Below, in pieces: positions 9,101 to 16,597 of a stretch of DNA of 64,000 nucleotides. The position numbers and the translations under genes were made by a program. The DNA comes from Chitinophagaceae bacterium (GTDB lineage Bacteria; Bacteroidota; Bacteroidia; Chitinophagales; Chitinophagaceae). The first letter of the stretch is position 1, and each line of letters begins with the position of its first letter. Location: assembly GCA_947446645.1 (NCBI GenBank), contig CANFHA010000011.1, forward strand, positions 1 to 64,000, read 5' to 3'. The notes beneath the pieces were generated by a model that was not told where the DNA came from, did not search any database, and saw nothing but the letters and a program-made list of their open reading frames with translations.

Positions 9101-11168
9101 AATCAGCTATAGAATTCCAACAGGTTGTTTCACAACGCTTCCGTTTATTGTAAATCCGCTACCCGCTTCTATCACCGGTAACAGGAGTGTTTGCCTTGGT
9201 GCGAGCTCACTGTTAAGTGACGCGTCAGCTGGCGGAACATGGAGTATCAGTGGTTCCCCTGTAATCGCCACAATTGGCGTTTCCAGCGGATTGGCGTCAG
9301 GAGTATCATTAGGAACGTCAGTTGTTACCTATACATTACCTACCGGATGCTCTATAAATTCTTTACTTACAGTGAATCCATTTCCCGCGGCTATTTCGGG
9401 AGACACTATTCCCGTATGCCAGGGGTTCAATATTTTTTTAAGTGATAGTACGCCGTCAGGGATATGGAGCAGCGCTAATCCTGAAATAGCCGGGGTAGTT
9501 GCCGGGACTGGTGTTGTGAATGGAACAGCTGCCGGCACTGTTAGTATATCGTATACGCTGCCCACCGGTTGCGGAGTGGTCGCAGTTGTTACCGTGAATC
9601 CATTGTTCCCTATATCAGGCAGCAGAACTGTTTGCACCGGGTCTGCCATCTCGCTGAGCGATCTTGCGGGTGGTGGTACATGGACGAGCAGTAATAGCAG
9701 TGTAGCGACAATAGGAAGCATAAGTGGCCTGGTTGCAGGGCTCGCTTCTGGAGCTACGTTGATCAGCTATCACCTGAACACGGGCTGCACTGCAATTGCG
9801 GCAATTACCGTAAATGCGATTCCTGCTGCCTTCAATGTTGCAGGTGGCGGCGCTATATGCGCTGGTGCACCGGGAGTGCCCATTACGCTTGATGGTAGCT
9901 TTCCTGCTGTCAATTATGAATTGTTCAATGGATCTGCATACGCAGGCACACAACCCGGTTCAGGAGCATCTGTTAGCTTTGGCCCTTTTGCAACTGCAGG
10001 TTTTTACACTGTTCGTGCTACAGATGCGGTAACGGGATGCGTAGCGGAAATGACAGGAAGCGCAATAATAACAGTAAACCCGAATATTGCACCCGTAGTT
10101 TCTGTATCTGTTGATCCTGGGTTGGTCGTATGCGAAGGAACTACTGTGTCATTTATTGCAAATGCAATAAATGGTGGCGCATCCCCTTCTTACCAGTGGT
10201 TAGTAAATGGTATTAGCGTGGCAACTGGTGCAGGATATAGCTATATCCCGCTGAACAGCGATTCTGTTTCTGTTGTGCTTACCAGTAGTGCATCTTGCGT
10301 ACTGCCTGCTACTTCATCGGCCGGTGTAGTTATGAATACGGTAGCCGGTGTCGTGCCTTCTTTAAATATTTCGGCAAGCCCCGGAGATTCATTGTGTCCC
10401 GGTACACCGGTTACACTTACCCCCACACCAATGTTTGGAGGGTTCACTCCAGCCTATAGGTGGATAAAGAATGGTATTTATGTGGGTACCGGCAGTAATT
10501 ACACTTATTTGCCGGTCGATGGCGATAACGTCTTCTGTGAGTTACACAGCAGTTTAAGCTGTAGTCTTGTCGACACGGTGTATAGCAACAACATAAATAT
10601 GCATGTGCCACCTATCAGCATACCAATTGTTTCTCTCAGCGCCTTTCCTGGTCTTGTTATCGCAGCCGGACAAGCTGATACTCTTGTGGCCGACGTAGTA
10701 TTTTCAGGCCTGAGCCACAGCTACCAGTGGACGATAAATGGTGTGCTGATACCAGGTGCTAACTCAGATACGTTTATAAGCAATACTTTTAACAATCTGG
10801 ATACGGTAAAATGTATAGTGACTGGTAATAGTACTTGCGGCTCTACTGAGCGAATTTCGCAGGTTATTATCTTAGAGACAAAAGCGCTGGCCTTAACAGG
10901 GATTGAAAACTCGCTGGATGAGATAAGGCTTTTACCTAATCCGAACAATGGCACTTTCGTGATCAAAGGGCAGGTATCAGCAATTGAAGAGATAAGCGTA
11001 GAGATAACCGATATGCTTGGTCAGAATGTTTACTCTAAAGTTGCCAGGGTGCAGAATGGATGGGTTAATGAGGACATAAAGCTCGGCGGCCTAGCCAATG
11101 GTATGTACTTGCTCACATTGAAATCAGGTGGCGCCAATAAGGTGGTGCATTTTTCAATAAGCCAATAG
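3180..11168 (+). CDS. Giant T9SS-secreted Ig-repeat protein 1 (2662 aa)
   Basis: A Sec signal peptide (cut after about residue 31, INAQ) leads to a propeller-like module of about 315 residues (GDGTGLTSA, SAERDRLILVGYDA, YGFSLSPDGNTLYIADD, VDYSSVNPIIYATT). Ig-like domains follow, then 22 BIG_2-type repeats of about 73 residues (about 608-2212), then three longer Ig/PKD-like domains, and a T9SS type A sorting domain from about 2573 (LPNPNNGTF, DMLGQNVYS, LANGMYLL). Each BIG_2 repeat has one Cys after strand A (VCxG) and one near the end (TGC), which suggests an internal disulfide. It is probably exported by the type IX system and anchored to the cell surface as an adhesin or matrix protein; this role is inferred from architecture only. 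It has its own promoter box, and a shared terminator lies before the convergent EEP gene. Confidence 0.92.
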   Translation: MFQFNRVAVSRFVLFVNTLLILFFTTHNINAQPFTPGSLVVLKVGDGTGLTSAAQPISVLEYSTSGVASGVNIVLPSSGSGPRITNSGTATSEGQMTLSAERDRLILVGYDANAGTTGVVTSASSAVNRQMFAITPAATYSLAASTATLYNGNNIRSGTASGSNYFGGGPGSGISLMNAGFSLMTTPVVNTRVVQIFNGQIYFSSATGANLGVLSLGTNITTACCAASTLLNASPSPSAYGFSLSPDGNTLYIADDAQGINKYTKSGATYALAYNVNSTLVRSIAVDYSSVNPIIYATTASSITPNQIIKVTDAGMSSTSTVLVAASPANTVFRSISFTPSCQASITLLSLPSVCVGSTAKVVIKGNPTGVVSYNVNGGATQTTTIDARGYDTVNIGPLTGNTTINLVSINTPACTAAPVTGSVSVNVFPTFSVTAVSNDGPLCAGNDLHLGASISASVSPYTYVWSGPAGAVSSLGSTASLTSSVTVTTIPTLPTFPAYSLAVTDATGCAAYATTTTTVNARPVSYSVFGSGSYCSGGAGVDVQLSNSESGVNYQLYNSSGTVGVAIAGTTGAPLDFGVQPAGIYTISAINSTSGCSNSMSGSAAITMNPLPAAITGNVPLCVSSVIPLTDASGGGTWSSGNSSLALLSSGTGIVTGVSAGNPLVTYTLPTGCFITAVLTVNPTPLPISGPGGVCITSTISLSDGTGSGSWYSSNTGVATIVGGLVSPVSLGTTTISYVVPTGCMANRIITVNPLPAAITGSMNVCVGLTTTLTDGGGGTWSTAGASFGSIDAVTGILTGITAGTASVTYTLPTGCTINNIVTVNPLPLSINGGLNVCAGYTTTLNELTSGGSWSSGNVSIASVGSGNGIVSGITAGNTNITYTLLTTGCYTSTSFTVNPLPSMISGPANVCAGSLTTYSDASGGGTWASSNTGIATIGSGSGVLSAIMAGTTTLTYTIGTGCTITTTITVNPLPAAINGSGRVCEGLSTSFSDITPLGNWISGLPASASVDAVGNVTGLVSGTVVISYQLPTGCYTTSVLTVDPLPGAIAGPSGMCAGSSTVLTDVATGGSWSSSNPSFVSVNSVSGLISAIMAGSSTVTYTLPTGCLVTMGVTVNPLPPAITGSVAVCAGASFPLTNAAAGGTWSSSNTSFADVGSGSGIVTGTGGGSPVITYTLPTSCYTTAVVTINGLPSVISGSTVVCLGAISSLSSAPAGGVWSSSAPSSVSIGSATGIISANLTGAATITYTLGTGCKTTTEVTVNPLAPGITGTTIVCPGATITLSNVVPGGTWSSTAVSVATVGSVSGIVSGMSAGAAVISYLPPSGCGNYITVTVSPLPATISGNRSLCPGSANNLSDATPGGNWSSSDASIATIIPATGDVTGVAIGTAIITYTLPTGCFITGTVTVNPLPASITGWARLCAGATTSLSNLSAGGTWTSSAPGTFTVSSLSGIVTGVSAGTAFVTYSLNTGCIATALVTVDPLPAAILGTRAICQGLTSSFTDVNTGGAWISALPLTASIDAVTGIVTGIATGTATISYTLPTSCAITAVVTVNPLPNPVTGNTPLCVGAVVTLSDAGGGSWSTMTPAVATVGGAGNVLGIAAGTAIVSYTLPTGCGTTTIVTVNPLPSAISGASDVCIGLNTMLTDLSPAGYWSSGNVAVAVVDAANGIVTGVSAGSVNITYSFLATGCSVVKTETVVPLPPAISGPASWCVGNTVSLSDPSPGGIWSTSDLNISISPSGSVTGLSAGTANVTYTIPAGCASIKNVTVNPLPPAIAGIKFICAGANTTLSDAAPGGTWSSGVLSVASISGSGLLSAFSAGTSIVSYTLPTGCATATLVTVNPLPATIGGQLAICTGVTSTLSDLSPGGLWSVDPLVAGIAVIDPINGSVSALAAGTVGVSYTLPTGCFVNTILTVDPIPLTITGTTSICVGTTSALSNVTIGGVWSSSNSSLASVGSLTGVVSAITDGTAIISYRIPTGCFTTLPFIVNPLPASITGNRSVCLGASSLLSDASAGGTWSISGSPVIATIGVSSGLASGVSLGTSVVTYTLPTGCSINSLLTVNPFPAAISGDTIPVCQGFNIFLSDSTPSGIWSSANPEIAGVVAGTGVVNGTAAGTVSISYTLPTGCGVVAVVTVNPLFPISGSRTVCTGSAISLSDLAGGGTWTSSNSSVATIGSISGLVAGLASGATLISYHLNTGCTAIAAITVNAIPAAFNVAGGGAICAGAPGVPITLDGSFPAVNYELFNGSAYAGTQPGSGASVSFGPFATAGFYTVRATDAVTGCVAEMTGSAIITVNPNIAPVVSVSVDPGLVVCEGTTVSFIANAINGGASPSYQWLVNGISVATGAGYSYIPLNSDSVSVVLTSSASCVLPATSSAGVVMNTVAGVVPSLNISASPGDSLCPGTPVTLTPTPMFGGFTPAYRWIKNGIYVGTGSNYTYLPVDGDNVFCELHSSLSCSLVDTVYSNNINMHVPPISIPIVSLSAFPGLVIAAGQADTLVADVVFSGLSHSYQWTINGVLIPGANSDTFISNTFNNLDTVKCIVTGNSTCGSTERISQVIILETKALALTGIENSLDEIRLLPNPNNGTFVIKGQVSAIEEISVEITDMLGQNVYSKVARVQNGWVNEDIKLGGLANGMYLLTLKSGGANKVVHFSISQ
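5011..9816 (+). repeat. Array of 22 BIG_2-like Ig repeats in giant protein 1
   Basis: Twenty-two units of about 210-225 bp follow the pattern VNPLPxxIxG, VCxG, LSD, GGTWSSSN, VATV, GxVTG, AGT, ITYTLPTGC. They are conserved as protein but clearly diverged as DNA, so this array is older than the near-identical arrays of giant protein 3. Confidence 0.85.
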
Positions 11169-11229
11169 TTCTTTTGACTAGCGGGAAGCAAGTAGAACCA
11201 GTTATGGCAATGGATAGTATAGTAAGAAT

Positions 11230-11267
11230 TGCTGTATGCGATGCGAAGGTTCGGATCACATACAGCA
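11230..11267. terminator. Hairpin between convergent genes
   Basis: TGCTGTATG (11230-11238) pairs with CATACAGCA (11259-11267). It stands between the stop of giant protein 1 and the stop of the minus-strand EEP-fold gene, so it could serve both strands. The T-tracts are weak. Confidence 0.55.
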
Positions 11268-12626
11268 TCATTCTTTAACGACCATTTTGTTGCAGATGTA
11301 CTGGCCGGCTGATATACTTAAGGAGTAAAGTCCGGGTGCCAGTACAGAGGGTATTTCCAGCTCTTCTTTTGTGATATGAAAACTAGCGTGTAGTATTATC
11401 TGGCCCAGCATGTTAGTACATTGTATAGTTACATCTTTGCCCAGCAATTCACTGCTGAAGTTCAGCACCAGTAATTCTCTTACTGGATTTACAACATTTA
11501 CTTTCTCCTTTTGGTCTAGATCTTTGCTTACGCCGGCAGTTTGTGCATTTATTTCAAGATCAACCATCACGGGATATTTGTTAGACATTTGAAAGATAGC
11601 TTCGATAACGTCTGGTGGAGCTGATGTGTTGGTGGGTGCATCGTTAACAGATTTTCCTACGCGGTTACCATCATTTCCCATAGTTCGATAGGAGTGCGGT
11701 ATGTAGCGCATACCGTCCTGGTTATACACTAAGGCTTCTGAAATAAAAATGTGATCGTACCATGATTTGCCACCCCCGTTTGAGCCACACGAATTCGGAA
11801 TGTTTGATAGTCTTGTTGTCGTTGTAAGATACGGCGCGAATGACGAAGGATTGCTATCCCAGTCTGCTGGGTAGGATACATCTCCGTCTGGTGAAAACGG
11901 AGGGTCGTAATATCGGAAAGCTTCATTGGCAGGTGCAACCAATCTTTGATAACAGGCTTCACTGCTCTTATGGGTATTAAAGTCTCCCATGTTAATAGCG
12001 TTTGGTAGCCTGGAGAAATGGGTTTGAATTCCCGCCATTTCGCCATTTATCTGATCGGCTCTTATGGCCTGGTCGCTACTGCTGCTTCCCGAATTGTCGT
12101 GGTTCAGCGTAACATAAAGAAATACGGTGTCGTGTGTAGTGGCGAGATCATTGCTTTTGTAAAAAAGTTTGTAGGTATTGAAATCGGTTATGTTTGGGTA
12201 AGAGTCGGTGATATTTACGAATCCTAGTTTAAGCTGGTTGTAAAATAGTATAGAGATATTGTCAGCTCCTGACGAATTAGTGTAGCTGCAAAAAGCGTAC
12301 TTGCCTGGATAGGCTGCATTCAGTGAAAAACGGAGAATGGAATCTGCAAATCCTACCGGAGCTGAACCTGAATGATCTCCCGCAAACATGGGTATTGCAG
12401 CCATCTTGTTGAGCCCTATTATATCAGGATTCGCGTAAGCTACAATTGTCCGCAGGTAGCCGTGTGATTCCGTATGTGAGCCCTGGCAGGGTGGTTTGTC
12501 GCCATAGTAGAGCACATTGTATGTCATCGCCCGTAGCGTGTCTGCTTGTGCAAGCGCAGTATCACTTAAGATGGCCAATGCCCCGCACAATAGCGAGGCA
12601 TTGATTTTTAATCGACTTTTGCTCAT
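11268..12626 (-). CDS. Secreted endonuclease/exonuclease/phosphatase (EEP)-fold protein A, catalytic residues substituted
   Basis: A 452-residue protein with signal peptide (cut near residue 27), EEP/DNase I-like domain (about 30-360) and a T9SS-type C-terminal domain (NPVRELLVL, TNMLGQIIL, LAPGLYSL). EEP landmarks present are MTYNVLYYG, the His of NHDNSG (H176), MGDFN (D215, N217) and YDHIFIS (D291). The metal-binding Glu usually found after PDI is Lys here (GLNKM, K74), and the closing SDH is SNK (N349, K350). The family cleaves phosphodiesters or phosphomonoesters, but these changes suggest loss of normal catalysis. It is the last gene of a four-gene minus-strand operon (gap of 26 bp) and has a paralogue at 16598-17953 with the same substitutions. 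Confidence 0.85.
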   Translation of the reverse strand: MSKSRLKINASLLCGALAILSDTALAQADTLRAMTYNVLYYGDKPPCQGSHTESHGYLRTIVAYANPDIIGLNKMAAIPMFAGDHSGSAPVGFADSILRFSLNAAYPGKYAFCSYTNSSGADNISILFYNQLKLGFVNITDSYPNITDFNTYKLFYKSNDLATTHDTVFLYVTLNHDNSGSSSSDQAIRADQINGEMAGIQTHFSRLPNAINMGDFNTHKSSEACYQRLVAPANEAFRYYDPPFSPDGDVSYPADWDSNPSSFAPYLTTTTRLSNIPNSCGSNGGGKSWYDHIFISEALVYNQDGMRYIPHSYRTMGNDGNRVGKSVNDAPTNTSAPPDVIEAIFQMSNKYPVMVDLEINAQTAGVSKDLDQKEKVNVVNPVRELLVLNFSSELLGKDVTIQCTNMLGQIILHASFHITKEELEIPSVLAPGLYSLSISAGQYICNKMVVKE

Positions 12627-12652
12627 TGGGAATGTCCTTATTGAATTGCCTT

Positions 12653-13297
12653 TTATTGTTTTATTCCATAGAGTGTAATATTATCGAAACGGTCGTTGCC
12701 GGTAGTAGTACCGGTGGCATTTGAGAAATTGATCTTTACTTTAAAGTTTGGATTATTATTTACACTTGCATCTGACGAAAAATCAAGAGTAATCAGACTG
12801 TAAAGCGTATCTACAGCGTATACGCCGGATGCAGCTATCGCAGTATTTATGTAGTTCGTTCCGTCAGTGGTGTAGGTGACCGTGTTTGTTGCAGCTCCTT
12901 TGCTGGAACGTGCTACTGCATACTTCAGAATAAGGTCCTTATATCCAGTGGTAGGTAACGATAATACGAAGGGACCTGAAGGATTTCGCAGACGCAGCGC
13001 CGCAGTTCCGGCTATTGCAAGTGTGTCATCTCCTACTGCGTTAAGATTAGTGCCATTTTGAACGGTGTCGAATCTTATACCGCCATAGGATAAACTAGCG
13101 CCCGCCACGATGGATTGAGTGGGAGTACCCATAATAGTTAACGTATCCTCATTGCAGTTCCAGTAGTGAATCAACGTGTCATTTCCTGTATTTACAGGCG
13201 GTGGGGTGATCTTGCCAATTATTCGATCTTTAACACATGCTCCTGCCAGCAAGGTAATGGTAGTAAGCAGCGCCATGGGAAGTAGATATTTTTTCAT
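12653..13297 (-). CDS. Lipoprotein with beta-sandwich domain, partner of EEP-fold protein A
   Basis: A 214-residue protein. The N-terminus has a hydrophobic stretch and the lipobox LLAGAC, so it is predicted to be lipid-anchored. The rest is a beta-rich domain of the type often found in Bacteroidota secreted proteins: LIHYWNCNEDT, GGIRFDTV, ALRLRNPSGPF, YKDLILKYAVARSS, NDRFDNITLYG. The protein at 15568-16500 carries the same domain but with a T9SS sorting domain in place of the lipobox. In both places the gene sits directly upstream of an EEP-fold gene, which suggests that the two products act together. The biochemical role is unknown. Confidence 0.75.
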   Translation of the reverse strand: MKKYLLPMALLTTITLLAGACVKDRIIGKITPPPVNTGNDTLIHYWNCNEDTLTIMGTPTQSIVAGASLSYGGIRFDTVQNGTNLNAVGDDTLAIAGTAALRLRNPSGPFVLSLPTTGYKDLILKYAVARSSKGAATNTVTYTTDGTNYINTAIAASGVYAVDTLYSLITLDFSSDASVNNNPNFKVKINFSNATGTTTGNDRFDNITLYGIKQ

Positions 13298-13331
13298 AAA
13301 ATTATTTTTAAAGAGTTGTGGATGTTAAAAA

Positions 13332-14579
13332 TTAAAAAACGACCTGGTAGCCAATGCGTATTTGTCCGTAATATTTGAGTGGATTCAGAGACGCAGATTC
13401 GATTGCCGGCCTGTAGTACTCCGCTTTAAACACGGAATTAAAGCCATTTACCTTATATGCATAGCCCAGGTAAAGCCAGGCCTGTTCACCAGACATATGA
13501 CTGGAGCTTGAATTAACAGCGAGGTCATTCGCATTGAAGTCTTCGTACATTACAGAGAACACCGAATGAAGCGCTTCCCAATTGTAATTAAGGCCTGCGC
13601 AATATCCGCCTGCATTTACGTATTTGCCATTAAGCGTAGTAGAGCTGGTGTTGTACAGCGGATCATTAATACTGGCGGGTTGCATTCTCACGATATCTGT
13701 TTCGAACGTTGCAGAAATGCCCCGGTATTTTACTACAGCATCGCCGCCGTAAACTCCTCTTTTGCCATTTAACATTCGTATGCCGTAAGCGCCAGGCATA
13801 TCGGGATATGAGGTAAGTACATTACCTGCGTTTGGCTGTGTCTTGTCTTCATAACGGGCGTTAGCCGCAACCCGGAATTGCAGAACGGGTGAATTCTCCT
13901 CGTCGATAACGTGGTATTTCATTTTGCCGGGATAGCAAAATTCGGCGCGGGCAACATATTCAAAGCGTCCGCTTGCATCGTTGCCATACTCGAAGAAATT
14001 CTCACCCATGCCACTGTAGATTCCTCCATATAGATTTATTCTGTTTTTCCAGAGGCGCGACTGTAGCGTAAGGCCTATATCCCTGCGGGCAAAAAGATCA
14101 CCTCCATAGAGGTTAGCATGGCTCCACATGGGCGTACCATATACTTCACTCAATGAGCCCTGAGAAAATGGAAGTTTGTCGTAGCCAAACTTAATATACA
14201 CTGGAAATCCTGTGTACTGCAGGTATGCGGCTTTAATGCCGGGATTTGCCGGGTTGGCCGTGTTGCCTGTTGCCGCTGCAGTTGCCAGGTCTATAACACT
14301 GAGGTGAAATTCATAGGTGAATTTATTAGCCGTTTTGCCCAAAAAATTGAGGTCAGCATCTTTCACGTCGAAGCCATTGTGCTTAAGGTTGTCTTCATTT
14401 GACTTAAGAAACCTATTCTGGTAATAAAAGGAAACTCTCCCGCCGATCTGGAAAGTATTGTTGTCTGAGCTGAGCGTAAATGGCGATGTGCCAATATTAT
14501 TCTGAAACTCTGAGAACTGGGCGCGTGACGCAACGGAGAAAGTGATGCCCCCAATTATAAAAAGCAATAGTTTTTTCAT
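13332..14579 (-). CDS. OprO/P-like outer-membrane porin
   Basis: A 415-residue outer-membrane beta-barrel protein with signal peptide (cut near SRAQ) and a C-terminal Phe (IRIGYQVVF). FQIGGRVSFYYQNRF, FLGKTANKFTYEFHLS, YIKFGYDKLPFSQGS and FARRDIGLTLQSRL fit the phosphate-selective porin O/P family, which forms anion-selective channels in the outer membrane. The gene follows the SdiA-regulated-type gene by 9 bp in the same operon. With EEP-fold proteins encoded next to it, uptake of phosphate or phosphorylated compounds is a reasonable guess, but substrate specificity cannot be read from the sequence. Confidence 0.8.
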   Translation of the reverse strand: MKKLLLFIIGGITFSVASRAQFSEFQNNIGTSPFTLSSDNNTFQIGGRVSFYYQNRFLKSNEDNLKHNGFDVKDADLNFLGKTANKFTYEFHLSVIDLATAAATGNTANPANPGIKAAYLQYTGFPVYIKFGYDKLPFSQGSLSEVYGTPMWSHANLYGGDLFARRDIGLTLQSRLWKNRINLYGGIYSGMGENFFEYGNDASGRFEYVARAEFCYPGKMKYHVIDEENSPVLQFRVAANARYEDKTQPNAGNVLTSYPDMPGAYGIRMLNGKRGVYGGDAVVKYRGISATFETDIVRMQPASINDPLYNTSSTTLNGKYVNAGGYCAGLNYNWEALHSVFSVMYEDFNANDLAVNSSSSHMSGEQAWLYLGYAYKVNGFNSVFKAEYYRPAIESASLNPLKYYGQIRIGYQVVF

Positions 14580-14588
14580 TTTTTATCT

Positions 14589-15320
14589 TTAGTTGTGTGG
14601 TAGATTTTTGAAAAAATATATTTTCTGCATGTCGTCGGAAGTGATGATCAAATTACCCTCACGATCAAAAGCAAGTCCTTCGGGATTCAGGATATTGATT
14701 TTGAAGCTTTCTTTTATTTCATAAGAAGTCGGATCGCACTTAAATATGGTTTCATCCAGGGCACTCAGTAAATACAAGCTGCCATTATACCACTTTGCAT
14801 CAGAGATATCCCTGGCACTGCGAAACCTGAATCTTTTTGTTTCATGGAAGTTTGTATCGTACTCAACAATAACTACCGGGCTCTGCGATACAAGCAGGAA
14901 ACAATTCTTTATGTGGTTGTAAGTAATGGACTCAAAGGCTTTATTTATTGCACCGCCCCACGATACCGAGTATTCTTTTACTAATGAAAGATCACTTTTT
15001 CTATACTGGTATACCTTTCGAGGAGATTCATCTGAAACATACACGAAGCTGTCTTTGATTTCCACGCCTTCAAAGTCCATGCCTTCCTTTTCAGCGCGAC
15101 GTAGGATATTGCCTTGGTTGTCGCACTCAAATAATATTCCGTGATCACTGACAATAAAGAGATGGTCGGTTGTGCTGTCATAAGCTATCCCAGAGGGTTC
15201 CGGAATATGCTTCAATGACCTGGAATGCTCGAACTTAAGTTGGGAATGGGGCTTAACTTTTTGCCACGATGACAAAAGCATTGATGCGAACAATAGACTA
15301 ACAATAAAAAATGTACGCAT
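14589..15320 (-). CDS. SdiA-regulated (YjiK-like) domain protein, secreted
   Basis: A 243-residue protein with an N-terminal hydrophobic export signal and repeated beta-propeller-like strands: IPEPSGIAYDSTTDHLFIVSD, EGVEIKDSFVYVSDE, ESITYNHIKNCFLLVSQ, NPEGLAFDREGNLIITSD. This is the SdiA-regulated/YjiK family, whose molecular role is poorly known. It is the first gene of the minus-strand operon with the porin, the lipoprotein and EEP-fold protein A. The promoter-like box at 15350-15373 lies 30 bp upstream of the ATG. Confidence 0.8.
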   Translation of the reverse strand: MRTFFIVSLLFASMLLSSWQKVKPHSQLKFEHSRSLKHIPEPSGIAYDSTTDHLFIVSDHGILFECDNQGNILRRAEKEGMDFEGVEIKDSFVYVSDESPRKVYQYRKSDLSLVKEYSVSWGGAINKAFESITYNHIKNCFLLVSQSPVVIVEYDTNFHETKRFRFRSARDISDAKWYNGSLYLLSALDETIFKCDPTSYEIKESFKINILNPEGLAFDREGNLIITSDDMQKIYFFKNLPHN

Positions 15321-15349
15321 TAAAGATCAGTAGCACTGTGTTGAGTGTG

Positions 15350-15373
15350 CGAAAGTCTACATCCAATGTTATC
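15350..15373 (-). promoter_or_regulatory. Shared promoter-like box upstream of the SdiA-regulated/porin/EEP operon
   Basis: On the minus strand GATAACATT, 7 nt, then GACTTTCG. It differs from the other boxes by one base in the TTTG core but keeps the 7-nt gap. It is divergent from the box at 15529-15552. Confidence 0.5.
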
Positions 15374-15528
15374 GTAAAATTACCGGAATGTTATTTTCTG
15401 GTAATCAAATTAATATGGATGGTTGGTAGCAGCGGATTGTATCTCGCAAATGGTTTCACCATAAGTCAGGTAGTCTTATTTATTATTTCTGACTGGGTAA
15501 CCTTTCCTTAATGTAGCGGTAATATTCG

Positions 15529-15552
15529 CGTAACATTAGATGTTGTCCTTTG
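15529..15552 (+). promoter_or_regulatory. Shared promoter-like box upstream of secreted beta-sandwich protein B
   Basis: CGTAACATT, 7 nt, then GTCCTTTG. The TTTG covers the upstream in-frame TTG at 15550, which argues that translation starts at the downstream ATG (15568). Confidence 0.6.
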
Positions 15553-15567
15553 CATGAAAATGTCTTT

Positions 15568-16500
15568 ATGAGTAAAAATGTATTTGCGCTGTTACTAACG
15601 GTTTGCTTTTTGGTCGGGTTTGGAGAACGGAGCAATGCCCAGACGCTGATTCACTACTGGCACTTCAATAATTATAACCAGGGTGCGATGTATACACCTA
15701 CCATTAATGGTATTGTTGCGGACTATACTGATCTTGCAGGTTCAAACCCAAACATTTTATACAAGAGCAATACAGGCACGCTACCTGTAACTTATATTGA
15801 TTCGCTGCAGCCAGTGGCGTCGGATATGGACGTGTTGAACGCAAGGATGGGTGAGCCATCAGGCGCGGCGATAAGAGTGCGCAATCCAAGCGACAGCATG
15901 AAGCTTTATTTTTATATTCCTACTACCCATTTCAAAAACGTAGTGTTGAAATATGCGACCGAGCTCTCTAGTCTTACGCACGGCATGCTTTCGCAGCAAT
16001 TTGACTACAGTACTGATGGCGGCACGAACTGGAAAACAAGCGGCTTATCACAGACTTCAGCTGCAGCTGATACGATTTTTAAATTGGTTACCGTATCGTT
16101 CAGCGATACTACGGCCAATAATAATGCCAACCTGGTTTTCCGTATCACATTTTCCGGAAATGATACAGGTACACAGGGTAATAACAGGTTTGATAACGTG
16201 ACTGTTGAAGGTGATAGCATAGGCGGTGTATCCACAACTGTTGTCACCAATTTGCAGCAGGTGGCTACCTGTACTTTTTTCCCAAACCCGGTGACTAACA
16301 AGCTGGAAATAACAACTACAATGGAAGGTGACAAGTCAATAGAAATTTTGAATGGGGTAGGGCAGTGCGTGTACACAGCTAATAGTACTGGAACATCAAT
16401 GTCAATAAACACCTCGTGGTTGACTGCGGGTAATTATTTTGTTAGAATTCGTGAAAATGGTTCAGGGCAAGCCGTTAGGTTAATGTTCATTAAGAAATAA
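15568..16500 (+). CDS. T9SS-secreted beta-sandwich protein, partner of EEP-fold protein B
   Basis: About 310 residues. I chose the ATG at 15568 because the promoter-like TTTG element overlaps the longer TTG start at 15550. A signal peptide (cut after SNAQ) precedes the domain LIHYWHFNN, AIRVRNPSDS, FKNVVLKYATELSS, NNRFDNVTVEG, which is shared with the lipoprotein at 12653-13297. The C-terminus is a T9SS type A sorting domain (FFPNPVTNKLEI, LTAGNYFVRI). It is followed by a weak hairpin with a T-run, then by EEP-fold gene B. Together with EEP B it forms an inverted copy of the end of the neighbouring operon. Confidence 0.82.
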   Translation: MSKNVFALLLTVCFLVGFGERSNAQTLIHYWHFNNYNQGAMYTPTINGIVADYTDLAGSNPNILYKSNTGTLPVTYIDSLQPVASDMDVLNARMGEPSGAAIRVRNPSDSMKLYFYIPTTHFKNVVLKYATELSSLTHGMLSQQFDYSTDGGTNWKTSGLSQTSAAADTIFKLVTVSFSDTTANNNANLVFRITFSGNDTGTQGNNRFDNVTVEGDSIGGVSTTVVTNLQQVATCTFFPNPVTNKLEITTTMEGDKSIEILNGVGQCVYTANSTGTSMSINTSWLTAGNYFVRIRENGSGQAVRLMFIKK

Positions 16501-16525
16501 GAAAGACATATCGAAATTAATTTGG

Positions 16526-16557
16526 AAAGTGCCGTAAAATGGCCTTTTCTTTTTTTA
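16526..16557 (+). terminator. Weak intrinsic terminator
   Basis: AAAG and GCC pair with GGC and CTTT around a single bulged T, followed by TCTTTTTTTATT. It lies between the beta-sandwich gene and EEP B, so EEP B may be expressed partly by read-through or from its own promoter. Confidence 0.5.
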
Positions 16558-16597
16558 TTCCGGTGTATTGTTTTAAATGCCATTCTGCAAATATTAT